From Bacteroidaceae bacterium (GTDB lineage: Bacteria > Bacteroidota > Bacteroidia > Bacteroidales > Bacteroidaceae): a stretch of 64,000 nucleotides of DNA. Position 1 is the stretch's first letter. Each line of letters opens with the position of its first letter. The notes under the pieces were generated by a model. It ran no database searches. It was not told the origin of the DNA and saw nothing but the letters and a program-made list of their open reading frames with translations. The stretch covers positions 1 through 64,000 of the forward strand of contig JAFZWM010000038.1 of the NCBI GenBank assembly GCA_017617315.1, written 5' to 3'. A program made the position numbers and the translations under genes. Of the stretch, positions 8,085 through 15,911 are shown one piece after another.

Positions 8085-11000
8085 ATGAGCAATATAATGA
8101 TGGTAAGAAGATTTTTGATTACAGCAGCGTTTGCCGTAGCGACTACGGTTGCAAGCGCACAGAAAATAACCGGAAAGGTGGTAGATGCCACCACCGGAGA
8201 GAGCATTATTGGTGCCACCGTAAAGTACGGCTCGGCATCGGGTGTAATAACTGATGTCGACGGCGCGTTTGCCATCGACGTAAAGAAACTGCCGGTTAAG
8301 CTGAGCATAAGCTACACCGGCTACCGACAGCAGGAGATAACCGTCTACGACGACGAGGAGAGCATTAGCGTAAAGCTTGCCGAGAAGCGCAAGGTGCTCG
8401 ACGAGGTGGTTGTCATCGGCTATGGAACGCAGAACCGCACGCAGCTAACAGGCTCGGTAACATCGGTAAAGAGCGACATCTTTGAGAAGAGCCTCGCACC
8501 ATCGCTCGACGGCGCACTCGGCGGACAGGTTGCCGGACTGAACGTAACGGCAGCCAGCGGTCAGCCCGGCGCGGCAAGCAGCATACGCATACGCGGCGGC
8601 AACTCGGTAAATGCCAGCAACGAGCCTCTGTATGTTGTCGACGGATTCATCTATTTCAAAGACTCTGAAGGCGGAAACACCGGTCTGGGCGCGATAGAGA
8701 GCAGCCTCAATCCGCTTTCCACAATCAATCCGAATGATATTGAGAGCATCGAGGTGCTGAAGGATGTGAGCGCAACGGCCATCTACGGCTCGCGAGGAGC
8801 AAACGGCGTTATCATCGTAACCACCAAGAAGGGCAAGGCAGGCGACAAGAAGGCACACATAAGCTACGGATTCAGCGCAGGCGTGAGCGTCATTGGCAAG
8901 AAACTCGACCTGCTTAACGCCACCGAGTGGGCGCAGTATCAGAAAGACTACTGGAGCAACAAGGGCGGATATACCGACGAGCAGATCAAGGCTCTCGGAA
9001 AGGGAACAGACTGGCAGGATGCCGTTCTGCGCACCGCCTTCCAGCAGAACCACGGTCTGAGCATAAACGGCGCATCGGACAAGAGCCGCTATGCCTTCTC
9101 GGTAAACTATACCGACCAAGACGGTGTTATCGTGAACTCCGGATTCGACCGCTACAACTTCCACGCCAACGTTGAGTGGGACTTGCAGAAGAATCTGAAG
9201 TTCGGCTTCAATGCCACTTACGGCCGAAGCCGTCAGCGCGGATTAACCACAACGCAGTCTGCCGTCTTCAATTCGTCTCCATATTCGGCCGGAATAACAA
9301 ACAGCTTTGTTTATGCCTTGCTGATGCCTCCGGTAATTAGCGTGTACAATGCCGACGGCTCGTACAACTTTGTTAACCCTTATGAATATGCGTACTTCGC
9401 CATTGGCGACCACGCAGCCAACCCGCTCTACGACCTAAAGGAGAGCGTTGCCGAGAACATCGACAACTACCTTCTGTCGAGCGTGTGGACGAGCTATCGC
9501 ATAGGCGATTTTCTGCTGAAGGCATCGGTGGGCTATAACAACGACAAGATTACGCAGAACTACTTCTCGGGCGCATACACATCGCTCGGACTTGCCACCG
9601 AGGGCGTTGGAGGCATCGGAAACCGAAACTCCGACATCTGGCAGCAGGAATATACCGTAAGTTACAACAAACAGATAGATAACGACAACGACATCGACGC
9701 TCTGGTGGGCTACACCAAGCAGAACACCACATCTGCATTCAGCTCGATACGAACCAACCATTTTACAAACGAGACGCTGAAGCACAACAATCTGGGCGAC
9801 GGCTCGGGCATTTATCCGCCAGTTACGGGCATAAGCGAGAGCTCGCTCAACAGCCTTATTGCCCGCGTAAACTACACGTTCAAGAACCGTTACAACGCTA
9901 CGGCAACGCTCCGCGCCGACAATTCGAGCCGTTTTGCAAAGAATCACCGCTGGGGATATTTCCCTTCGCTCGGTCTGTCGTGGAACGTTGAGCAGGAGAA
10001 ATTCCTTGCATCGGTAAAGGCAATCGACAACCTGAAGGTAAGACTCTCGGGCGGTGTCGTGGGCAATCAGGAGATAGCCGACTATGCCTTCTCTACATCA
10101 TATTCAACAGGCTCGTATGCAGGCTCTTCGAGTTATGCAAAGGGCAACGCATCTAACGATAACCTGAAGTGGGAGACAACGGCGAGCTACAATCTCGGCT
10201 TCGACCTCGGTCTGCTGAAGAACCGCATCAACATTGTCTTTGATGTTTATTACAAGAAGACGAGCGACCTTCTGCTTGATGTGCCGATGGGCTTCTCGAG
10301 CGGCGTGAAGACTCAGCTCCAGAACGTTGGAAACGTGGTGAACAAGGGCGTTGAGCTTGCCATCGACGGCACGCTGATAAACAAACGCCGCATATCTTGG
10401 ACGGTGAGTGCCAACGTGGCGCACAACAGCAACAGCATCACCGACATGGGCACGAGCAACAACATAATACAAGGCTCGGACAATCAGCAGATTCTGCGAC
10501 GCGGCGAGGCTCTCGGCTCGTTCTATGGACTGGAGTTTGCCGGCATCGTACAGCAAGACGAGGATGTGAGCAAGCTGCCTACAATAAACGGTCAGACACC
10601 GAAGCCGGGCGATGTTAAGTTTGTAGATGCCGACCGCAACAATGTCATCAACTCCGACGACCGTCAGATTCTGGGCAGCGTTCAGCCTAAGCTAACTTAC
10701 GGACTGTCGTCGCAGTTTACCTACCGCGGATTCGACGCTTCTGTTTCCTTTGCCGGAAGCTACGGCAGCAAGCTCTACAACGCACTTGGCCGACGACTGG
10801 AGCAGACGGGCGACTCGTACAACGTGCTCTCTACCGTAAAAGACTCGTGGACGGCTGCCAATGGCGGAAACACTCTTCCGCTGGCAAGCACAACGCGCCA
10901 GTTATCGTACATAGACAGCCGATATGTTCAGAGCGCATCTTATCTGAAGCTTAAGAACATAACAGTTGGCTACCGTCTGCCGTTGCCAAAGTCGTTCCCT

Positions 11001-11147
11001 GTTGGCATTAGGGTTTATGGCACGGCAAGCAATCTGTTTACCATAACACCTTACAAGGGCTACGACCCCGAGGTTAGCAGCGGAACAGACAGCGGAGCAT
11101 ATCCGTCATCGCGCACCTTTGTGGCTGGAGTGAACTTTACTTTGTAG
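8085..11147 (+). CDS. SusC/RagA-family TonB-linked outer-membrane receptor
   Basis: A SusC-type TonB-dependent importer of about 1020 aa. In order: signal peptide ending ASAQ, a CarboxypepD_reg-like domain (KITGKVVDATTGESIIGATV), the conserved TonB-box region LDEVVVIGYGTQ, a plug domain (GGQVAGLNVTAASGQPG; SIRIRGGNSVNASNEPLYVVDGF; YGSRGANGVIIVTTKKG), and a long beta barrel ending FVAGVNFTL. It lies 10 bp after the PstS-like gene. Its likely partner SusD is not adjacent but 1.9 kb downstream, behind a BspA-like gene and a repeat-rich gap. A hairpin follows the stop. The start is the first ATG after the previous stop; ATGs at 8097 and 8100 are also possible. Confidence 0.92.
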   Translation: MSNIMMVRRFLITAAFAVATTVASAQKITGKVVDATTGESIIGATVKYGSASGVITDVDGAFAIDVKKLPVKLSISYTGYRQQEITVYDDEESISVKLAEKRKVLDEVVVIGYGTQNRTQLTGSVTSVKSDIFEKSLAPSLDGALGGQVAGLNVTAASGQPGAASSIRIRGGNSVNASNEPLYVVDGFIYFKDSEGGNTGLGAIESSLNPLSTINPNDIESIEVLKDVSATAIYGSRGANGVIIVTTKKGKAGDKKAHISYGFSAGVSVIGKKLDLLNATEWAQYQKDYWSNKGGYTDEQIKALGKGTDWQDAVLRTAFQQNHGLSINGASDKSRYAFSVNYTDQDGVIVNSGFDRYNFHANVEWDLQKNLKFGFNATYGRSRQRGLTTTQSAVFNSSPYSAGITNSFVYALLMPPVISVYNADGSYNFVNPYEYAYFAIGDHAANPLYDLKESVAENIDNYLLSSVWTSYRIGDFLLKASVGYNNDKITQNYFSGAYTSLGLATEGVGGIGNRNSDIWQQEYTVSYNKQIDNDNDIDALVGYTKQNTTSAFSSIRTNHFTNETLKHNNLGDGSGIYPPVTGISESSLNSLIARVNYTFKNRYNATATLRADNSSRFAKNHRWGYFPSLGLSWNVEQEKFLASVKAIDNLKVRLSGGVVGNQEIADYAFSTSYSTGSYAGSSSYAKGNASNDNLKWETTASYNLGFDLGLLKNRINIVFDVYYKKTSDLLLDVPMGFSSGVKTQLQNVGNVVNKGVELAIDGTLINKRRISWTVSANVAHNSNSITDMGTSNNIIQGSDNQQILRRGEALGSFYGLEFAGIVQQDEDVSKLPTINGQTPKPGDVKFVDADRNNVINSDDRQILGSVQPKLTYGLSSQFTYRGFDASVSFAGSYGSKLYNALGRRLEQTGDSYNVLSTVKDSWTAANGGNTLPLASTTRQLSYIDSRYVQSASYLKLKNITVGYRLPLPKSFPVGIRVYGTASNLFTITPYKGYDPEVSSGTDSGAYPSSRTFVAGVNFTL

Positions 11148-11172
11148 TTTTTACATAGATTTGCTTAAAAAT

Positions 11173-11213
11173 ATCGGCATCTTTGCATATTGTTGCAGAG
11201 ATGCCGATTTGGG
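11173..11213 (+). terminator. Probable terminator after SusC
   Basis: A 10-bp perfect stem (ATCGGCATCT with AGATGCCGAT), 16-nt loop. The trailing T stretch is short, so efficiency is uncertain. Confidence 0.55.
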
Positions 11214-11343
11214 ATAAATTTGCTGCTCGATCATCCTATTGCTTATGTCGAAAGGTTAAATAATTATAATTTTTTGTCCGTTTTAAGATGAAAAGTGAAA
11301 AATGACTTAATTTTGCAGTCGTAATTAAATCATTTTTTAGTAT

Positions 11344-12324
11344 ATGAAACATATTTTTACAAGACTACTAAGTATCTTATTTCTTTGTACAATCTCTATT
11401 TCTGCCATGGCGCAGGAAGCCTATGCCGTAATGTCGAAAGACTGCACAACGCTTACTTTTTATTACGATAACAAGAAAGCATCTCGCGACGGCACGGCGT
11501 ATGAGTTGAACCCTGGAGAGAACAGACCTGAATTGGTAAAAACTAAAGATCATATTATTTTATATATCACTTATAATGATAATTTTACTACGGTTGTTTT
11601 TGATGGCTCGTTTAAAGATGCTCGTCCGATATCATGTGCACATTGGTTTTCTGGATTTAAAAATCTGAAAAAAATAGAAGGCATAGAAAATTTGAATACG
11701 TCAAATGTAACGGATATGTACAGAATGTTCCATAATTGCGAAAGTCTTACAAGCCTTGATGTGAGCAACTTCAACACATCAAATGTAACGGATATGAGCA
11801 ATATGTTCTATGAGTGCTACAATCTGAAAAGCCTTGATTTAAGCAATTTCAACACTTCGAATGTAACGGATATGAGCAGTATGTTCTCTGAGTGCTACAA
11901 TCTGAAAAGCCTTGATGTCAGCAAGTTCAACACGTCAAATGTAACGAATATGGACGGAATGTTCAGGGGGTGCGAAAGTCTTACAAGCCTTGATGTCAGC
12001 AAGTTCAACACATCGAATGTAACGGATATGAGCAGTATGTTCTCTGAGTGCTACAATCTTACAAGCCTTGATGTGAGCAATTTCAATACGTCAAATGTAA
12101 CGGATATGAGCAAGATGTTCTCTAATTGCGCAAACCTTAAAACAATTTATGCCGGAACTGGCTGGATTATAGGCAAAGATACAGATTCAGAAGGAATGTT
12201 CTGGAATTCAACAAAACTTGTAGGTGGCAAAGGAACAATCTTTAGTCCTGATGCAACAGATGCAAGCCGTGCAAAAATAGACGGCGGAAAGGCTAATCCG
12301 GGATATTTTACGGCTAAAAAATAA
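11344..12324 (+). CDS. BspA-like (DUF285) leucine-rich repeat secreted protein
   Basis: A 326-residue secreted protein: signal peptide (to SISAMAQ), a unique N-terminal region, six tandem 26-residue repeats of the form LxSLDVSNFNTSNVTDMSxMF plus xCxx (about residues 110-262), and a C-terminal cap ending in GKANPGYFTAKK. These are the BspA-type DUF285 repeats of Bacteroidales surface proteins, known in some members for adhesion. The 78-bp DNA units are nearly identical, so copy number may change by slippage or recombination. It has its own -7-like TAATTTTG at 11308-11315. It stands between a SusC and a SusD gene, where a surface lipoprotein would be usual, but it has no lipobox. Composition is more AT-rich than its neighbours. 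Confidence 0.88.
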   Translation: MKHIFTRLLSILFLCTISISAMAQEAYAVMSKDCTTLTFYYDNKKASRDGTAYELNPGENRPELVKTKDHIILYITYNDNFTTVVFDGSFKDARPISCAHWFSGFKNLKKIEGIENLNTSNVTDMYRMFHNCESLTSLDVSNFNTSNVTDMSNMFYECYNLKSLDLSNFNTSNVTDMSSMFSECYNLKSLDVSKFNTSNVTNMDGMFRGCESLTSLDVSKFNTSNVTDMSSMFSECYNLTSLDVSNFNTSNVTDMSKMFSNCANLKTIYAGTGWIIGKDTDSEGMFWNSTKLVGGKGTIFSPDATDASRAKIDGGKANPGYFTAKK

Positions 12325-12332
12325 AGTTAAAA

Positions 12333-12376
12333 ATCCACACAACAGTTGGGGGTGTGGGCTTTCCACTTGTTTTTCG
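12333..12376 (+). terminator. Possible weak terminator after the BspA-like gene
   Basis: CCACAC and GTGTGG form a 6-bp stem, followed by a T-rich stretch about 10 nt later. Weak evidence. Confidence 0.35.
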
Positions 12377-12564
12377 TATTTTCGAATCCCGGCTCAATAA
12401 GTCAAAAACTTTGATAATAGCAGATGGATTACGGCAGCTTCTGAATAGCGCCATCCAGAATAAAAACGAAAGAATGGCTTTTTTAGAGATTGCTGTCAGC
12501 TAAAAGTTAAAATTTCATCACATACCTATCCGCAATGCCAATAAAAGGTGTTGCGGATTTTGCA

Positions 12565-12751
12565 TCTCGTAGCTTCCCCGTAGCTACCCCGTTCCTACCC
12601 CGTAGCTACTCCGTATCTACTCCGTACCTTGCGGCTTGCTATCGGCTTGCTTGAACGTACCTTGAACGTACCCTGCCCGAATCTTCAACGAACCCTGAAC
12701 GTATCTTCAACGTACCTTGAACGTACCTTCCGGCTTACCACCCCCTTGCTT
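12565..12751 (+). repeat. Degenerate tandem array, 11-bp period, 17 units
   Basis: Cutting the sequence every 11 bases from 12565 gives 17 units such as CCCCGTAGCTA, CTCCGTACCTT, GAACGTACCTT and CAACGTACCTT, with consensus nnnCGTAnCTT. There is no reading frame and no spacer structure. It lies in the 740-bp gap between the BspA-like gene and SusD, and is followed by ATTGACA-type repeats. Arrays with the same period but other sequences occur at 49.5-50.3 kb. Confidence 0.85.
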
Positions 12752-12925
12752 GATAATTGACAATGCAGAATGGACAATTGACAATTCTTATTTCTGAAAA
12801 GATTTTTTCAATTCTCTCTCAAAAAATTATCCATTGTCCATTGTCAACAGTCAATTCATAACTTTCAAATTTTAACTTTCTAACTTCCTCATTGTCAATT
12901 ATCAACTGTCAATTGTCAATTCAAA
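12752..12925. repeat. ATTGACA/TGTCAAT inverted and direct short repeats
   Basis: Many copies of TTGACAAT and its complement ATTGTCAA, often joined as 7-bp direct repeats or as the palindrome TTGACAATTGTCAA. The same motif recurs at 15.76-15.90 kb and several times between 49.6 and 50.24 kb, always in long intergenic gaps, often beside an 11-bp-period array. No gene is seen in it. Confidence 0.75.
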
Positions 12926-12937
12926 ATAATTGCCATC

Positions 12938-13008
12938 TACCATAAACATGTTAGTTAAATATACACTTAAGATGCGATTGTGAGGCCGCCGAAGTCGCCG
13001 TATCTTTG
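12938..13008 (+). promoter_or_regulatory. Promoter with upstream 16-bp box, SusD gene
   Basis: TACCATAAACATGTTA (12938-12953), 20 bp, GCGATTGTG with -33 TTG at 12978-12980, 20 bp, then TATCTTTG (13001-13008). The box differs by one base from the one at 7099 and both spacings are identical, while the DNA between is unlike. That pattern points to selection on a shared regulatory unit. Confidence 0.75.
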
Positions 13009-13066
13009 CAATGTCAAACAAACAGAGAATAAAACGAGTTTAGTAACAATTAAATTAGAGTGTACA

Positions 13067-14704
13067 ATGAAGAAAAGAGATTTATTTTTTGCAGCCTTCG
13101 CCGCTGCCGCACTTATACCGGGACTGTCATCATGCTCGAGCAGCGACCCAAACAATCAAGTTACAGACGAAAACGTAGTAGCCGACGATGCAAGCGCGCT
13201 ATCGCTTGTGAACGGTGTTTACAGCCACTGGCAGCCGCTAAGCTCGTCGTTCTCGTTCATCATCGAGCTTAACTCAAACAAACTCATATCTTTCGAGGGC
13301 GAGGAAGGAGAGCCTGGCCCGGTAAACAGCCGATTCGAGCAACTCTCGTCTACATGGTATCAGATTAAGATATTCAACCACCTCTTCCTCGGCATCTCGC
13401 AGGACAACGAGGCGATAGCAACAGTAACAAACTCGTTCAAGGCCGGAAAGGTTTCGCAGGCAGGCTACAACGCCGCCGTTGGAAAGGCCAAGTTCCTTCG
13501 CGGACTGGCTTATCTTAAGCTCGTTCAGCTATGGGGCGAAGTGCCAGTCTTTACCGAAGAGGGCGGAAGCACAACCGAACGCAAATCTATCGACGAGGTA
13601 TTCAACCAGATTGTGAGCGACTTCACCGCAGCCGAGGAACTGCTAAAGAACTACGACGGCGATCCTCGCGTTCCGTCAAAGCAGGCTGCTCAGGGACTGC
13701 TGGCACGAACATATCTGGTATGGGGCGACAATCCGCTTTCGCAGAGCGAGGTGGCAGCCATAGCAACATCGCAGACCGACCCTGTGTTTACAAAGACCGA
13801 TTCGCGCCTCGAAAAGGCCGTTGAGTATGCCGACAAGGTTATAAACAGCGGATTGCTGAAACTCGATCCCGACTACAACAAGCTTTGGGGACGCGAGTAC
13901 GAGAGCAACAAGCGCGGCACAAACGAGCATCTGTTTACCATCGCTCACGACGGCGACGAGTACGATGCACAGGGAAACCATCAGACACACTGCTCGTGGA
14001 CATTCCCATTCCAGAACGGCGAGAACGGCACAGGCTACTCACAGAACCACACAGAGGTTGCCGACGACAATCTGTACGACGACTGGAAGTCTGAATATCC
14101 AAACGACAAGCGTCTGGCCGAGACTTATTTCACAACTGTCGTAAACCCTGAGACGGGCAAGACACATCACTACTACTCGCCAATCTACACCCCAATCAAC
14201 GGAAAGGGCGTGGACCAGAGCTATCAGGACGCCGAGAATCTTGAGATTACCCACAACTCGGTTGACCGCATCGAGATTCGCTATGCCGAAGTGCTCCTTA
14301 CAAAGGCCGAGGCTCTTGTCCAGCTTGGACGCAATGCCGAGGCAGCCGCTCCGTTCAACGAACTGAGAAAGCGTGCAGGCATCGAGACAGTGGCAGCTCC
14401 TACGTTCGACCAGATTAAGCGCGAGTGGGACTACGAGTTCACATACGAGCAGTTCTCGCTGCTTAACAGCTATCGCTGGAAGGACTTGATATCTTCTGTA
14501 CAGAAGGTGAAGAACTACAAGCACTTTGCCGACAACTGGAAGGACAATCAGACATATACAGCCGATCAGGAGGCGTTCTTTACAAAGGTTCACAACCACC
14601 TGAAGGCAAAATACAACAACGTACAGGGTCGCCATTACCGTCAGCCTGTACCTACGGGCCTGTCGGGCGAGAGTCTTGGTATTAGTCAGAATCCCGGTTA
14701 TTAA
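13067..14704 (+). CDS. SusD/RagB-family outer-membrane lipoprotein
   Basis: A SusD-type ligand-binding lid for a SusC channel (545 aa from the ATG at 13067). It has a lipoprotein signal (AAALIPGLSSCSSS). The N-terminal TPR-type region includes AKFLRGLAYLKLVQLWGEVPVF, a hallmark of the family. The C-terminal SusD domain has RIEIRYAEVLLTKAEALVQLGR and YRWKDL, and ends ESLGISQNPGY. It has its own promoter with the box shared by the SusC unit and its own terminator, so it is monocistronic. Its natural partner is probably the SusC at 8.1 kb. The ligand is unknown; the lack of glycan enzymes next to it argues against a classic polysaccharide locus. Confidence 0.92.
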   Translation: MKKRDLFFAAFAAAALIPGLSSCSSSDPNNQVTDENVVADDASALSLVNGVYSHWQPLSSSFSFIIELNSNKLISFEGEEGEPGPVNSRFEQLSSTWYQIKIFNHLFLGISQDNEAIATVTNSFKAGKVSQAGYNAAVGKAKFLRGLAYLKLVQLWGEVPVFTEEGGSTTERKSIDEVFNQIVSDFTAAEELLKNYDGDPRVPSKQAAQGLLARTYLVWGDNPLSQSEVAAIATSQTDPVFTKTDSRLEKAVEYADKVINSGLLKLDPDYNKLWGREYESNKRGTNEHLFTIAHDGDEYDAQGNHQTHCSWTFPFQNGENGTGYSQNHTEVADDNLYDDWKSEYPNDKRLAETYFTTVVNPETGKTHHYYSPIYTPINGKGVDQSYQDAENLEITHNSVDRIEIRYAEVLLTKAEALVQLGRNAEAAAPFNELRKRAGIETVAAPTFDQIKREWDYEFTYEQFSLLNSYRWKDLISSVQKVKNYKHFADNWKDNQTYTADQEAFFTKVHNHLKAKYNNVQGRHYRQPVPTGLSGESLGISQNPGY

Positions 14705-14721
14705 TCATTATCAATTTCCGC

Positions 14722-14768
14722 GAGACCGGTGTTGGGGTTCGTTGTAAAGACGCCGGTCTCATTTTTTT
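14722..14768 (+). terminator. Intrinsic terminator after SusD
   Basis: GAGACCGG pairs with CCGGTCTC and is followed by seven T (14762-14768). Confidence 0.8.
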
Positions 14769-14804
14769 CACCTAATAGAAACAATAATAAAACAGGATTA
14801 AAGT

Positions 14805-15758
14805 ATGAAAAAGATTTTGTTATTCTTATCGATGGCAGCAGTTGCGCTTACCTTTACTGCGTGCAACTCTAACGACAACAACGGAGTTCAGGATATTGAG
14901 ATTCCGGGCGTAACGCTCGACGGCGATGTCGATTGCTGCTCGGCAGAGGAGGCCTTGCAGGTCTACAAGTTCCTCCAGACGGTTACAATCATTCCGGAAC
15001 TTTCTATCAGGGATATTGACGACAAGTACAACGTGTTTGCATATCGTTCGGCCGATTTCCACAAGGGCTACAACGAAATCTACTTTGTTGCTACAAAGAA
15101 GAAAAACGGCAACTACGTCAAGGACTTCGACATAACAAGCATAACGCCGCTTATGCACATGAGCGCAATGAACATGTATCACAGCACTCCAATATCGGCA
15201 GGCGTCGAGACATTCGACGACAAGCCTACGGCAGTAAAGCGCGGCTGGATTTCGTTCATCATGAACACATCGGGCAAGAACACATGGGCTTTGTCTTACA
15301 CCGCACGAGTGCTGAAGAGCGAGGCAAGCGTAAGTGATGTTGAGCAGGTTGTAAATCCGCTGCCGGATGGTCAGGACTGGGTTAAGTCGTTCAAGGTTGG
15401 CGATGAGACATTCTTCATCTCGCTCGTTAATCCAACGGCATACAAGACCGGCACAAACGCGGTTAAGGCTTACATCTCGAAGAAGAGCGCGAAGGTTACA
15501 GAACCTTATCAGCTTGCAAGCGAGAAGTTTACAGTAGAGATTCTCCCAACGATGCCAGACATGGGCAACCACTCGTCGCCAGACAACGAGGCTTTCGCAA
15601 AGCAGAATGACGGCAGCTATCTGGGTACTCTCAACCTTACGATGACAGGTTTGTGGCGAATCCATCTGACAGTGAAGGATGCCAACGGCAACATCGTGGC
15701 TGGCGGCGACGATCTGGACTCTGGCTTCAGCTCGCTGTACCTTGATGTTACAATTTAA
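14805..15758 (+). CDS. Lipoprotein with two Met/His-rich YtkA/FixH-like domains, probable copper-binding
   Basis: A 317-residue lipoprotein (lipobox ALTFTAC, Cys20). I see two similar beta-rich halves. The first holds TPLMHMSAMNMYHSTP (about 115-130); the second holds LPTMPDMGNHSSPD (about 247-260), followed by the SYLGTLNLTMTGLWRIHLTV strand pair, which is how YtkA/FixH-like domains end. Clustered Met and His in otherwise ordinary sequence point to Cu(I) or Cu(II) binding. The next gene is an OprC/NosA-like copper receptor, which supports this. A surface or periplasmic copper chaperone for that receptor is inference. It sits 37 bp after the SusD terminator, so it may be transcribed from a weak promoter in that gap. 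Confidence 0.65.
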   Translation: MKKILLFLSMAAVALTFTACNSNDNNGVQDIEIPGVTLDGDVDCCSAEEALQVYKFLQTVTIIPELSIRDIDDKYNVFAYRSADFHKGYNEIYFVATKKKNGNYVKDFDITSITPLMHMSAMNMYHSTPISAGVETFDDKPTAVKRGWISFIMNTSGKNTWALSYTARVLKSEASVSDVEQVVNPLPDGQDWVKSFKVGDETFFISLVNPTAYKTGTNAVKAYISKKSAKVTEPYQLASEKFTVEILPTMPDMGNHSSPDNEAFAKQNDGSYLGTLNLTMTGLWRIHLTVKDANGNIVAGGDDLDSGFSSLYLDVTI

Positions 15759-15905
15759 TTCACAATTGACAGTTGACAATTGACAATGTTTTTGATTGGA
15801 GACTGAGAACGCAATTGGTTTAATTCACAATTCACAGTTGACAATGTTTTTGATTGGAGACTGAGAACGTAATTGTCAATTGTCCATTGTCAATTATCAA
15901 TTCAA
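15759..15905. repeat. Two imperfect copies of a ~55-bp unit with ATTGACA repeats
   Basis: The stretch from TAATTCACAATT through GATTGGAGACTGAGAACG is present twice (about 15759-15815 and 15823-15875), differing by a 7-bp ATTGACA insertion and a few bases. ATTGTCAATT repeats follow. It fills the gap between the lipoprotein gene and the copper receptor gene. Confidence 0.75.
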
Positions 15906-15911
15906 ATTAGA

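Noticed and set aside
11670-12135. Regular DNA repeats resembling a CRISPR or satellite
   Set aside because: They are in frame and encode 26-residue BspA-type repeats.
14826-15779. 317-codon open frame opposite the Met/His-rich lipoprotein
   Set aside because: The plus strand has a lipoprotein signal, a lipobox and conserved domains; the antisense product is rich in Cys and His without family likeness.
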